Assembly (NCBI GenBank): GCA_963828445.1
Contig: CAWHFP010000016.1
Span: 18,431-82,430, forward strand
DNA length: 64,000 bases
Origin: Bog-532 sp963828445
GTDB taxonomy: Bacteria; Actinomycetota; Actinomycetes; Streptosporangiales; Streptosporangiaceae
Direction of reading: 5' to 3'
The position numbers were made by a program, and so were the translations under genes. Positions 27,737 through 37,221 of the stretch are shown here, piece after piece. Positions within the stretch are counted from its first letter, which is position 1. The number at the start of each line of letters is the position of its first letter. The notes under the pieces were generated by a model. That model did no database searches, had not been told where the DNA came from, and worked only from the letters and a program-made list of their open reading frames with translations.

Positions 27737-29216
27737 ATGACCATCAGAACAGTGCTGCGGCGGGCGGGGCGATCGTGGCTGGCCGGGGCGGCGGCCACCG
27801 CGACCATGACGGCGATCGGGACGTGTCGGCGGTGGCGGGCGGCGCGGCCCCGGCCCAGGCGGCCTCGCTGCCGTGCGACATCTACGCGTCGGGCGGAACG
27901 CCGTGCGTGGCCGCGCACAGCACGACCCGGGCCCTGTTCGCGTCCTACAGCGGGCCGCTGTACCAGGTCCGCCGTTCCTCCGACAACGCCACCACCAACA
28001 TCTCGCCGCTGAGCGCGGGCGGGGTGGCCAACGCGGCGGCCCAGGACTCGTTCTGCGCCGGCACGACCTGCGTCATCACCGAGATCTACGACCAGTCCGG
28101 GCACGGCAACAACCTGACCGACGCGCCCGGCGGCGGGGCGGCCGGCGGCCCGGACGCGCTGGCCAACGCGACCGCGGCCCCGGTCACGGTGGGCGGGCAC
28201 AAGGCCTACGGCGTCTACGTCGCGGCCGGGCACCGGCTACCGGGACGACAGCACCTCGGGCATCGCCACCGGGGACGCGGCCGAGGGCGAATACGCGATC
28301 TTCGACGGCACGCACTACAACGGCGGCTGCTGTTTCGACTACGGCAACGCCGAGACCAGCAACGACGACACCGGCAACGGTCACATGGAAGCTATCTACT
28401 TCGGCAACATCAAGGTGTGGGGCTACGGCACCGGCAACGGCCCGTGGATCATGGCCGACATGGAGAACGGCCTGTACTCCGGGGTCAACGCCGGTTACAA
28501 CGCCAATGACCCGACCATCGCCGACCGGTTCACCACCGCCATGATCGAGGGCGAGTCCGAACCAGTGGGCCATCCTGGGCGGCAACGCCCAGTCCGGTGG
28601 TGTGTCGACCTTCTACAGCGGGCCGCGGCCCAACGTGTCCGGCTACAACCCGATGCACAAGGAAGGCGCGATCATCCTCGGCATCGGCGGCGACAACAGC
28701 AAGGGCTCGGCCGGCACCTTCTACGAGGGCGTCATGACCTCCGGTTACCCGTCGGCGGCCACCGAGAGCTCGGTCCAGGCCAGCATCGTGGCGGCCGGCT
28801 ACACCACCGCCACCAGCGGCGGCACCGGGGCCACCGGCACGATCGTGGCCGGCGACAACAGCGCCAAGTGCGTGGACAACAACAACGCCAGCGCCACCAA
28901 CGGCAACAAGGTCCAGCTGTGGGACTGCGACGGCAACACCGCCGCGCAGAACTGGACCGTCAACAGCAACGGCACCCTCACCATCGACGGCGGCTGCCTG
29001 GACATCACCGGCGCCAGTTCCGCCAACGGCACCCTGATCGAGTGGTGGCCCTGCAACGGCGGGGCCAACCAGCAGTGGACCGCGTCCAACGGCGAACTGG
29101 TCAACCCCGCCACCGGCAAGTGCCTGGACGACCCGGCTTCCAACACCGCCAACGGCACCCAGCTGATCCTCTACACCTGCAACGGCGGCGCCAACCAGAA
29201 GTGGACCCTGCCCTGA
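27737..29216 (+). pseudogene. Secreted GH54 alpha-L-arabinofuranosidase with ricin-type (CBM13) lectin domain (three frameshifts as read)
   Basis: Corrected length is about 492 residues. The signal peptide (MTIRTVLRRAGRSWLAGAAA...APAQA) is followed by the GH54 catalytic domain from LPCDIYASGG. Family hallmarks are visible: the GCCFDYGN paired cysteines, the nucleophile glutamate in HMEAIYFG and the acid/base aspartate in GIGGDNS. A C-terminal beta-trefoil lectin has QNWT, QQWT and QKWT repeats. Frame changes lie at about 27822 (one base missing), 28229 (extra G) and 28559 (extra G). The enzyme would remove arabinose from arabinan or arabinoxylan outside the cell. GGAGGAAGG precedes the ATG. 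Confidence 0.85.
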
Positions 29217-29226
29217 CGAGCCCGGC

Positions 29227-29255
29227 CCGGGGCCGGCCGCCCTGGCCGGCCCCGG
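29227..29255. terminator. Bidirectional hairpin between convergent GH54 and GH27 genes
   Basis: Perfect 12-bp stem CCGGGGCCGGCC / GGCCGGCCCCGG with a 5-nt loop. It has no T-tract, as is common for high-GC actinobacterial terminators. Confidence 0.6.
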
Positions 29256-29261
29256 CCACTC

Positions 29262-30632
29262 CTACTTGACCGTCACCCGCAGCAGGGCCACCCCGTGCGA
29301 GGGCACGGTGGCGCTGATCTTCCCGGCCACCGGCGCGCGGCCGGTCCACAGGTCGGTCAGCCGGTAGGAGCGGCCACCCGGCAGCCCCAGCTTGCCGGGC
29401 GCGACCGACAGCACCCGGGACTTGGCCCCGGTGTTGAACAACCCGACGATGACGTCCCCGGACCGCTCCCGCTTGCTGAATACCTGGGTCGCCGTCCCGT
29501 TCACCACCCGGCGGGCCGCGATCGCGTCCTGGTCGACGGCCAGCACCGACCGGTTCTTCAGCAGGGCCAGGTCGGCCGGGTCCAGGTGGGTCAGGTCCAC
29601 GCCCAGAATGAGCGGTGAGGCCCCCAGCGACCACAGGCTGAGCTGCGTCTGGCGCTCGGCAACGCTGATGCCGTCGTGGCTGCCGTTGCCGACCTCGATC
29701 GAGTCGTAGTCGTTGAACCCGCCCGGGCCGGCGTACGGCTGCCAGCGGGCCACGTAGCTGAACCGGCTCTTGACGTCGTTCCAGCTGGTCAGCGGGTAAC
29801 TGTTGTCCCCTTGCTCGCAGTCGTAGCACTCGATGTCGGGGGCGAACTCCCACTGGTTGGCGTACTTCATCAGCGTGGGCGCGATGGCCGTGGTGTAGCT
29901 GCCCTGGGTGATGTTCAGGACCATGGGCCGTCCGGTCTGCCGCAGCGCCTGGGACCAGGCCTTGATGTCGGCGGTGTTCTTATTGGTGATCCCGTCGAAC
30001 TTCACGTAGTCGACGCCCCAGGACGCCAGCAGGTCGGCCCAGGAATTGGTGTAGGCCTGGGCGCCCGGCTTGCGGTAGTCGATGCCGACCATGCCGCCGC
30101 AGTTGTAGTTGTTCTGCTTGGCCGACGGCTCGGCGATCTGGTCGGCGGTGTAGGAGGTGCCCTCGATCTTGGTGTTGGCCGCCACCGCCTGCTTGGAGAT
30201 GCCGGGGGTGACGTAGATGCCGAACTTCAGCCCGAGCCGGTGCACGTGGTCCGCGACGGCCTTGATGCCGTTGGCGCCGCCGGCCGACGGGAACCGGGAG
30301 CTGTCGATGACCCAGCGGCCGTACTGGTCGACGTTCGGGCCCTGCTTGCCCGGGCACTGGTACCAGAAGTCGTCCAGGTTGACGTAGCGGTAGCCCAGGC
30401 TCTCCAGCCCGCTGGACCGCAGCGCGTCCGCCTGGGCCTCGATCTTGGCCGCCGTGGGCTGGTCGCGGATGAAGCTCCAGCTGCTCCAGCCCAGGACCGG
30501 GGTGCGCTCCACCCCGTTGTCGGCGGCCCGGGCCGCGGGCGCTCCGCTCACCCCAACCACGCCAGCGACACCAGTCACCGCGGCTACCGCAGCCACCGCG
30601 GTCGCGCACACCACAGACCTCAGCCTTTTCAC
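29262..30632 (-). CDS. Secreted GH27 alpha-galactosidase (or alpha-N-acetylgalactosaminidase)
   Basis: 456 residues. The signal peptide of about 35 residues ends near PAARA. The catalytic barrel starts at ERTPVLGWSSWSF; the nucleophile aspartate is in DYVKFDGI, and the substrate loop has FAPDIECYDCEQ. A C-terminal beta-sandwich follows (residues about 370-456). The GTG start is 8 nt after AAGGAGG; longer upstream frames run into the aldolase gene. It is the last gene of the GH4-SIS-ROK-aldolase operon, so the released sugar likely feeds those enzymes. Confidence 0.9.
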   Translation of the reverse strand: MKRLRSVVCATAVAAVAAVTGVAGVVGVSGAPAARAADNGVERTPVLGWSSWSFIRDQPTAAKIEAQADALRSSGLESLGYRYVNLDDFWYQCPGKQGPNVDQYGRWVIDSSRFPSAGGANGIKAVADHVHRLGLKFGIYVTPGISKQAVAANTKIEGTSYTADQIAEPSAKQNNYNCGGMVGIDYRKPGAQAYTNSWADLLASWGVDYVKFDGITNKNTADIKAWSQALRQTGRPMVLNITQGSYTTAIAPTLMKYANQWEFAPDIECYDCEQGDNSYPLTSWNDVKSRFSYVARWQPYAGPGGFNDYDSIEVGNGSHDGISVAERQTQLSLWSLGASPLILGVDLTHLDPADLALLKNRSVLAVDQDAIAARRVVNGTATQVFSKRERSGDVIVGLFNTGAKSRVLSVAPGKLGLPGGRSYRLTDLWTGRAPVAGKISATVPSHGVALLRVTVK

Positions 30633-30679
30633 CAGCAACTCCTCCTTCGTCCCCCCAGACGGTGACGATCGGGCAGTAG

Positions 30680-31528
30680 CTATCGGGCCGGAACGGGAGC
30701 GGTCAGCACCCGCAGCAGGCGGGCCGCTTCGGCGGCCACCGCATCCCGGGCCGGGCCCAGGTACCGGCGGGAGTCGACCAGTTCGGGCCGGCGGCCCAGC
30801 ACCTCCCGGACGGTGGCGGTGAACACCGAGACCAGGTGGGTGGAGATATTGATCTTGGTCATGCCGGCCGCGACGGCCCGGCGGATCTCCTCGTCCGGCA
30901 CCCCGGACGAGCCGTGCAGCACCAGCGGCACCGGCAGCGCCGCGTGCAGCGCGCTGATCAGGTCCTTGTCCAGGATGATGGTGCGCGCGGTCATGGCGTG
31001 CGAGGAGCCGACCGCGACCGCCAGCGCGTCCACCCCGGTGGCGCGGACGAAGGCCAGGGCCTGGGCCGGGTCGGTGCGGGCGCCGGGGGCGTGCACGCCG
31101 TCCTTGCCGCCGACCTCGCCCAGTTCGGCCTCGACGTAGACGCCGTGCTGGTGGCACCAGGCGGCCATGTCCGCGGTCACGGCCACGTTCCGGTCATAGG
31201 GCAGGGCCGAGGCGTCGATCATGACCGAGCTGACCCCGGCCGCCACTCCCTCCCGGATCAGGACCGGGTCGGTGATGTGGTCCAGGTGAACGGCAAGCTC
31301 GGCCCCCGAGCCTTCGGCCACGGCCAGGGTGGCCCGCACCAGCGGGAGCAGGCTCCCGTGGTAGCGGATGCAGTTCTCGCTGATGCCCAGGATGAGCGGC
31401 ACGCCGGTCTGCTCGGCCGCCGCGGCCAGGGCCTCGGCCGTCTCCAGGTGCAGCACGTTGAACGCGACGGCGGCGGTCTGCGACCGGACCGCCCGCGCCA
31501 CGATGTCCCCGGTGGGCACCAGCGCCAT
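30680..31528 (-). CDS. Class II ketose-bisphosphate aldolase (tagatose-type)
   Basis: 282 residues. Zinc-dependent aldolase splitting a ketose 1,6-bisphosphate into dihydroxyacetone phosphate and glyceraldehyde 3-phosphate. Zinc ligands and phosphate-binding loops are visible: HLDHITDP, EAELGEVGGKDG, VGSSHAM, LVLHGSSGVPDEEI and MTKINISTHL. With a LacC-type kinase in the facing operon the likely substrate is tagatose 1,6-bisphosphate, though fructose 1,6-bisphosphate cannot be excluded. The ATG overlaps the ROK stop by one base (TGATG). Confidence 0.88.
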   Translation of the reverse strand: MALVPTGDIVARAVRSQTAAVAFNVLHLETAEALAAAAEQTGVPLILGISENCIRYHGSLLPLVRATLAVAEGSGAELAVHLDHITDPVLIREGVAAGVSSVMIDASALPYDRNVAVTADMAAWCHQHGVYVEAELGEVGGKDGVHAPGARTDPAQALAFVRATGVDALAVAVGSSHAMTARTIILDKDLISALHAALPVPLVLHGSSGVPDEEIRRAVAAGMTKINISTHLVSVFTATVREVLGRRPELVDSRRYLGPARDAVAAEAARLLRVLTAPVPAR

Positions 31529-32520
31529 CAGCCCGGCCCCTGCATATCCACGCCGGCCTTCTCCCAGGCCAGCAGGGCCGCCCCCAGCAGCCCGGCCTGC
31601 TCCCCGAGCGCGGCCAGGGCCAGCTCCGGCTGCCGCTGCGGCGGGGTCACCCGGCGGGCCACGCCCTGGCGCAACGGCTCCAGCAGCACCGGGCCGGCCC
31701 CGGACAGGCCGCCGCCGATGATGATCAGCTCCGGCGCGGCCACCGCCGCCGTCACCGCCAGCACGAAGGCCAGCGCCGCCACCGCCTCGTCCCACACGGC
31801 CCGGGCGTCCGGGTCCCCCGAACGGGCGTCCGGGTCCCCCGAACCAGAACCGGAACCCAGCCGCGCCGCCACGTCCAGGGCGCCGCCGACCTCGCGCCCA
31901 CTCCGCTCGGTGTACCGGCGGGCGATGGCCGCCGCCGAGGCCACCGTCTCCAGACAGCCCCGGGCGCCGCACGGGCAGGGCAGCCCGCTGCCCACGTCGA
32001 TGTGCCCGATCTCGCCGGCCCAGCCGCCGCCCGCGTACGGCCGGCCGTCCAGCACCAGCGCGGCCGAGATCCCGGTCCCGATCGGAACGAACGCCACGTC
32101 CCGGTGTCCCCGGCCCGCCCCGAAGCGCTGCTCGGCCGCGCCCGCGGCCCGCACGTCGTGGTCGAACGCGACCGGCAGCCCGGTCGCCTCGGTCAGCCGG
32201 TCCACGAACGGCACGTCCTGCCAGCCCAGGTTCTCGGCGTAGCGGGCCATCCCGGCCGCCGTGTCCACCAGCCCGGGCACGATCACCCCGGCCCCGGCCG
32301 GCGCCGAAGCCCCCAGCTCCGTCAGCTCACCGATCAGCCCGGCCACCCGGTCCAGCACGGCCTTGGCGGTGGCGTCACCGTCGCCGTCCACGATCGGGGT
32401 GGGCACGGTCCGCGCCTGGCTGACCCGGCCGGCTCGGTCCACCAGCCCGGCCTTGATCCCGGTCCCGCCCACGTCGCAGGCGACCACCACCTGGGCGGCC
32501 GCCCCAGCCGGAAGACTCAT
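31528..32520 (-). CDS. ROK-family sugar kinase
   Basis: 330 residues. N-terminal ATP loop CDVGGTGIKAGLVD, ROK motif with catalytic histidine and zinc cysteines GEIGHIDVGSGLPCPCGARG, and C-terminal GGGLSGAGPVLL. It lacks an N-terminal DNA-binding domain, so it is a kinase rather than a repressor. In this operon it would phosphorylate galactose, galactosamine or N-acetylgalactosamine before the SIS enzyme. A 21-bp exact tandem duplication (31802-31843) adds seven residues (SGDPDAR twice). The ATG overlaps the SIS stop (ATGA). Confidence 0.88.
   Translation of the reverse strand: MSLPAGAAAQVVVACDVGGTGIKAGLVDRAGRVSQARTVPTPIVDGDGDATAKAVLDRVAGLIGELTELGASAPAGAGVIVPGLVDTAAGMARYAENLGWQDVPFVDRLTEATGLPVAFDHDVRAAGAAEQRFGAGRGHRDVAFVPIGTGISAALVLDGRPYAGGGWAGEIGHIDVGSGLPCPCGARGCLETVASAAAIARRYTERSGREVGGALDVAARLGSGSGSGDPDARSGDPDARAVWDEAVAALAFVLAVTAAVAAPELIIIGGGLSGAGPVLLEPLRQGVARRVTPPQRQPELALAALGEQAGLLGAALLAWEKAGVDMQGPG
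31802..31843. repeat. 21-bp exact tandem duplication inside the ROK kinase gene
   Basis: Two identical 21-bp units (31802-31822, 31823-31843) repeat seven codons in frame in a surface-loop-like region of the kinase. Confidence 0.85.
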
Positions 32521-33414
32521 CGCGCCCCGAGCACCACCGAGCGGGTCAGGTGCCGCGGCGTGTCCGGGTTGAGGCCCCGGTCGCGGGCCCGCTCCAGGGC
32601 CAGCCGCTGGACCAGGACCAGGTCGGCCAGGGGGTCGCCGCCGCGGGAGACGAATCGGGCCCCGGTCGCCTCCACGTCCTCGCGCAGCCCGTCCGGGGCC
32701 GCGCCGAACATCCACGTCACCCGGCCCGGCGCCGCGATCGAGATCGGCCCGTGCCGGTACTCCATGGCCGGGTAGGACTCGGTCCAGCTCTGCGAGGCCT
32801 CCCGCATCTTGAGCGCGGCCTCGTTGGCCAGGCCGCAGGTCCAGCCCTGGCCCAGGAACGCGAACTGCTCGGCCGCGATCCACTCCGGCTCGACCGGCGC
32901 CCGCAGGGCCGCCTCGGCATCGGCGATGGCGCGCGGTCACGTCCTCGCCCAGGTGCGCGCGCAGCAGGATCAGCGCGGTGGTGGCGAACCGGGTCTGCAC
33001 CACCGACTGCTCGTCGGCGAACGGCAGCGCCACCACCTGGTCGGCCCGCCCGGTCATGGGCGTGCCCGGGTCGCCGATGATGGCCACGGTCGGGGTCTGG
33101 CCGCGCACCTGGTCCAGCAGCTGGAGCACCTCGGTGGTGGTGCCGGACCGGCTGATGGCCACCATCATGTCGTAGTCGCGGGTGGCCATCGGGGCCTCGG
33201 AGGCGGCGAAGGCGTCGGTGACGCCCAGCCCGGCCGCCTCCCGCCGGGCCGCGTAGGCCTGGGCCATGAACCAGGAGGTCCCGCAGCCGACCACCGCGAC
33301 CCGCTGCCCGGTGGCGGGCAGCACGCCGTCCAGGCCGGCCGCGAGCCGGACGGCTTCCCGCCAGGTGCCCGGCTGGCTGTCGATCTCCTGGGCCATGAAC
33401 TCGGTGGAACTCAC
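32517..33414 (-). CDS. SIS-domain sugar isomerase/deaminase, AgaS-like (one frameshift as read)
   Basis: Corrected length is about 298 residues with two SIS domains. The first has RVAVVGCGTSWFMAQAYA and MVAISRSGTTTEVLQLLDQ. One extra base at about 32931 changes frame before AIADAEAALRAPVEPEW; the second domain (FLGQGWTCGLANEAALKMRE, YRHGPIS) then reads to the stop. AgaS-like enzymes convert galactosamine 6-phosphate to tagatose 6-phosphate plus ammonia, or isomerise aldose/ketose phosphates. The GTG at 33414 overlaps the GH4 stop (GTGA). Confidence 0.83.
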
Positions 33415-34736
33415 ATGCACCTCATGCTCTCGATGCTCTCAATGGTCAGAAGAACGCCGGGGACAGCAGGTCCCGGTGGGCCGTCGAACAGCTCGTCGCA
33501 CATGGCCACGGTCTGGGCCGTGGTCAAGGTGGCCGCGGTGTTCGGGTCCAGCAGGGCCGCCTGGTAGACGTGCTCCCGGGACTCCTCCAGCGCGGCCGCC
33601 ACGGTCAGCTCGACCACGTTCAGGAACGTCCGGTTCAGCGCGGTCAGCTGGGGCGGCAGCGCCCCCACCGGCACCGGCTTGGCCCCGCCCGCGCCGACCA
33701 GGCAGGGCACCTCGACGCAGCAGTCGTCGGGCAGATTGGCGATCAGGCCGCCATTGCGGATGTTCACGTGCAGCTCGGTCTCGGTCCCGGTCTCCAGCGC
33801 GTAGATGAATTCCGAGGCCAGCTCCGAGGTGGGCTCGAGGTCCAGCGGTGTGCCCGCGGCCAGGTCGCGTTCCCACGAGTCCAGCTCGCGCAGGTTCTCC
33901 TCGGACCGCTCCAGGTAGTCCCCGACGAAGATCCGGTACTGCTCGATCTGGTCGTCGTGCCGCATGAACCAGGGCACGTACTCGGCCGAGTGCTCGCTGG
34001 ACTCGGTCGGGAAGTACCCGAACCGGCGGAAGATCTCCACCCGGACCCGTCGCTGCAGCTCGGGCGAGGAGTCGATGACCTCGGTCAGCTTGGGGTAGAG
34101 CGACTGCCCGTCCTGCTCGAACTTCAGCACGAACGCCTGGTGGTTGAAGCCCGCGGTCAGGAACTTCACCCGGGCCGGGTCGGCCCCGGTCAGCTCGGTC
34201 AGGAACGCCTGGGTGTCGCGGACCGAGTGGCACAGCCCGTAGACCCGGCTGAAGCCGGTGCCCGCGTACACCGCCCACGGCAGCATGGCCATGGGGTTGC
34301 TGTAGCTGAGCAGGTAGGCGTCCGGGCAGACCTGCTTCATGTCCCGGGCCAGCGCGGTCGTCACCGGGATCGTGCGCAGCCCGCGGAAGATCCCGCCGAT
34401 GCCGAGCGTGTCCCCGATGGTCTGGCGCACGCCGTACCGGGCCGGGATGTCGAAGTCGGCCCGGGTGGCGCTGTACCCGCCGACCTGGACTTCGTTGATC
34501 ACGTAGTCGGCCCCGGCCAGGGCCTCGCGCCGGTCCCGGGTCCCGGTCACGGTGGCCGCCGCGCCGGTCTGGTCCACGATCTGCCGGGCCAGCCGTTCGG
34601 CGAAGGCCAGCCGCTCGGCGCTGATGTCGTACAGCGAGAGCTGGAGCTGGCCGGCGAACTCGGGATAGCTGCAGAGGTCGGTCACCACGTTGCGGGTGAA
34701 CTCGACGCTGCCCGCGCCTACGAACGTCACCTTCAT
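33411..34736 (-). CDS. GH4 NAD-dependent glycosidase (alpha-galactosidase MelA-like)
   Basis: 441 residues. The Rossmann N-terminus KVTFVGAGSVEFTRN binds NAD, and metal-ligand cysteine and histidine lie in YGLCHSV and GFNHQAF. DTLGIGGIFRGLRT and YSNPMAM are family hallmarks. GH4 enzymes hydrolyse alpha- or beta-glycosides by a redox-assisted elimination with manganese. First gene of the minus-strand operon, divergent from the ABC transporter, so it probably cleaves imported alpha-galactosides in the cytoplasm. ATG 34736 is preferred; an in-frame GTG lies one codon upstream. Confidence 0.9.
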   Translation of the reverse strand: MKVTFVGAGSVEFTRNVVTDLCSYPEFAGQLQLSLYDISAERLAFAERLARQIVDQTGAAATVTGTRDRREALAGADYVINEVQVGGYSATRADFDIPARYGVRQTIGDTLGIGGIFRGLRTIPVTTALARDMKQVCPDAYLLSYSNPMAMLPWAVYAGTGFSRVYGLCHSVRDTQAFLTELTGADPARVKFLTAGFNHQAFVLKFEQDGQSLYPKLTEVIDSSPELQRRVRVEIFRRFGYFPTESSEHSAEYVPWFMRHDDQIEQYRIFVGDYLERSEENLRELDSWERDLAAGTPLDLEPTSELASEFIYALETGTETELHVNIRNGGLIANLPDDCCVEVPCLVGAGGAKPVPVGALPPQLTALNRTFLNVVELTVAAALEESREHVYQAALLDPNTAATLTTAQTVAMCDELFDGPPGPAVPGVLLTIESIESMRCM

Positions 34737-34946
34737 CACGGTTCAGTAGTGTTACATCTGCGCAAATTTCGCGCAAGAGTGAGCATCAGGGCTAGTAAGC
34801 ATGTGAGCAGCGGGCTTACTGTTTCCCCACCCATTTGGGCCGATCAGAAACCCTTTGACACCCCTTGACACCCGTCTCTGGCGTGATCACTATTGCTAAA
34901 AACTTGCACGCTTCGAGCAGGAGCCAGCAGAAGGAAGTGGGACGGT
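34737..34946. promoter_or_regulatory. Divergent promoter/operator region of the galactoside regulon
   Basis: Two TTGACA hexamers (34855-34860, 34865-34870) point toward the transporter genes; the second has CACTAT 17 bp downstream. An inverted repeat AGTAAGC / GCTTACT (34794-34800, 34814-34820) and a TGCGC / GCGCA dyad around an AAATTT core (34759-34775) are candidate sites for the DeoR regulator encoded at the end of the plus-strand operon. Which dyad is the operator cannot be told from one site. Confidence 0.5.
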
Positions 34947-36260
34947 ATGGCGAGGCACCGGCTGTACGTCACGATGGCCAGCCTGCTCGGGGTGGGCGCG
35001 CTCGTGCTGACCGCCTGCGGCACCGACAGCCAGAGCGGCGGGGGTGGCGGCGGCGGGGGGACCAGCAGCAGCACCGCCTCCATCCAGGTCTGGGAGGGCT
35101 GGACCGGAACCGAAGCCAAGACCTTCGCCAAGCTGGTCAGCCAGTACGAGAAGGCCAACCCGGGCGAGAAGGTCAGCACCCTCTACGTCGACAGCGACGA
35201 CACCCTGCAGAAGGTGACGACCGCGGTCCGGGGCGGCAGCCCGCCCGACATCGCCTACCTCTACGGCTCCTGGGCCCCCAACGTGGCCACCATCCCGCAG
35301 GTCGTCGACCTGACCCAGGTGGTCAAGCAGGCCGGCGTGAACTGGAACGACTTCTACGTCGGTGAGCGCGACGTGGCCACCGTCAACGGCAAGGTCATCG
35401 GCATCCCGGCCCTGGTCGACAACCTGGCCGTGGTCTACAACAAGAAGCTGTTCGCCCAGGCCGGCCTGCAGCCGCCCAGCGCCAGCTGGACCTGGTCCGA
35501 CTTCGTGGCCGACGCCAAGAAGCTGACCAACGCAGCCAAGAAGCAGTACGGCACCGCCTACGTGACCCCCGGCACTGAGGACACGGTGTGGCACTGGGAG
35601 GCGCTGCTGTGGGAGGCCGGCGGCCAGCTGCTCAACTCCGGCAACACCAAGGCCGCGTTCAACTCCCAGGCCGGATTGACCTCGCTGAACACGCTGAAGA
35701 CCCTGGCCGCGGACAAGTCGGTGTACTTCGACCCGACCGACCAGGCCTACGAGAACGTCTTCAACTCGGGCAAGATCGGCATGCTGGTCACCGGTCCCTG
35801 GGACCTGAGCACGTTCCCCAACGTCACCTACGGCGTCCAGGTCATGCCGTCCTACTCCGGCGCCAGCGGTGGCCACCAGACCATCTCCGGCCCGGACAAC
35901 TGGGTGGTGTTCAACAACGGCTCGGCCAAGACCAAGGCGGCCGAGAAGTTCCTGCTCTGGCTGACCGCGCCAGCCCAGGTCAAGACCTGGTCCCTGGCCA
36001 CCGGCGACCTGCCCACCCGGGCCTCGGTGGCCAGCACCCCCGGCTTCGTCTCGAAGATGAACCAGGCGCTGCCCGGGGTGGACACGTTCATCGCCAACCT
36101 GAGCAACGTCAAGCAGGCCCGGCCCCAGATCACCCAGTACCCGAAGATCTCCACCGTCCTGGGCAACATGGTGCTGTCGGTGCTGCTGAACAAGAGCACT
36201 CCCCAGGCCGCCCTCAACTCCGCGGAAAAGCAGGTCAACGCGGACCTGGCCGGGAGCTGA
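34947..36260 (+). CDS. ABC sugar transporter, solute-binding lipoprotein
   Basis: 437 residues. Lipoprotein signal MARHRLYVTMASLLGVGALV ending in LTAC, so Cys24 is lipidated. A Gly/Ser linker is followed by a CUT1 solute-binding fold (SIQVWEGWTGTEAKTFAKLV, GSPPDIAYLYGSW, KIGMLVTGPWDLSTF). AAGGAAG precedes ATG 34947; the longer frame from 34893 is not needed. First gene of the plus-strand operon; the inferred ligand is an alpha-galactoside or amino sugar. Confidence 0.92.
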   Translation: MARHRLYVTMASLLGVGALVLTACGTDSQSGGGGGGGGTSSSTASIQVWEGWTGTEAKTFAKLVSQYEKANPGEKVSTLYVDSDDTLQKVTTAVRGGSPPDIAYLYGSWAPNVATIPQVVDLTQVVKQAGVNWNDFYVGERDVATVNGKVIGIPALVDNLAVVYNKKLFAQAGLQPPSASWTWSDFVADAKKLTNAAKKQYGTAYVTPGTEDTVWHWEALLWEAGGQLLNSGNTKAAFNSQAGLTSLNTLKTLAADKSVYFDPTDQAYENVFNSGKIGMLVTGPWDLSTFPNVTYGVQVMPSYSGASGGHQTISGPDNWVVFNNGSAKTKAAEKFLLWLTAPAQVKTWSLATGDLPTRASVASTPGFVSKMNQALPGVDTFIANLSNVKQARPQITQYPKISTVLGNMVLSVLLNKSTPQAALNSAEKQVNADLAGS

Positions 36261-36264
36261 CCGC

Positions 36265-37221
36265 GTGACCGCGACCCTGCTCCCGGGCCGGGAGCAGCAT
36301 CAGAACCGGCACCGGGGCGGCCGCGGCCGCCCCGGCTACCGCCGGATCCTGTCCTCCGAGCACTTGACCGGCTGGGCCTTCGTCACCCCTGGGGCCGCGA
36401 TCATCCTGCTGTTCGGGGCGGCGCCGATCATCTGGTCGGCGATCATGTCGTTCCAGAACTCGCACCTGCAGGGCGGTCCCAGCCCGTTCGTGGGGCTGAA
36501 GAACTACCGGCAGATGGTGCACGACCCGGTGGTGGCCCAGGCCATCGGGCACACGCTCATCTACACCGTGCTGTTCGTGCCGGGCACGATGATCGTCGGC
36601 CTGTTCCTGGCCGTGGCCATGAACCGCAAGATCCGTGGCATCTCGCTGTACCGGACCGCGGCCTACGCGACCATGGCCATCTCCACGATCAGCGAGGCCA
36701 TCGTCTTCATCTGGCTGTTCGACCCGTCCTACGGCATCGTCAACTACGGGTTCAGCCTGCTCGGCCTGCCGCAGCAGCAGTTCCTGAACAACCCGTCCGA
36801 GGCCCTGTACGTGATCGTGGCCATGACCATCTGGGGCTGGACCGGGTTCGCGGTCATCATCTACCTGGCCGCGCTGCAGGGCGTCCCGCAGAACCTGATG
36901 GAGGCGGCCGCGCTGGACGGGGCCGGCCCGTGGCAGACGTTCCGCAAGGTGACGCTGCCGCTGCTCAGCCCGGCCTCGCTGTTCCTGGCCGTGTGGCTGA
37001 CCATCAACGCCCTGCAGTTGTTCGACGAGGTGTACCTCAGTACCAAGGGCGGCCCGCTCAACGCGACCACCGTGCTCGTCTACTACCTGTACGAGCAGGC
37101 GTTCCAGAACTTCAACTTCGGTTACGCCTCGGCCATCGCCTACTTCCTGTTCCTCATCATCCTCGTGGTCACGGCGATCCAGTTCCGGGTCGGCCGCCGA
37201 TTCACGCACTACCGGTCATGA
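36265..37221 (+). CDS. ABC sugar transporter permease (MalF type)
   Basis: 318 residues with about six transmembrane segments beginning at WAFVTPGAAIILLFGAAPI. The EAA loop is MEAAALDGAGPWQTF. GTG start 5 bp after the binding-protein stop; the stop overlaps the next ATG (ATGA). Confidence 0.93.
   Translation: MTATLLPGREQHQNRHRGGRGRPGYRRILSSEHLTGWAFVTPGAAIILLFGAAPIIWSAIMSFQNSHLQGGPSPFVGLKNYRQMVHDPVVAQAIGHTLIYTVLFVPGTMIVGLFLAVAMNRKIRGISLYRTAAYATMAISTISEAIVFIWLFDPSYGIVNYGFSLLGLPQQQFLNNPSEALYVIVAMTIWGWTGFAVIIYLAALQGVPQNLMEAAALDGAGPWQTFRKVTLPLLSPASLFLAVWLTINALQLFDEVYLSTKGGPLNATTVLVYYLYEQAFQNFNFGYASAIAYFLFLIILVVTAIQFRVGRRFTHYRS

Noticed and set aside
30633..31157. N-terminal extension of the GH27 frame through the aldolase gene
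   Set aside because: A signal peptide and an AAGGAGG site define the GTG start at 30632; the extension is out of frame with the real aldolase.
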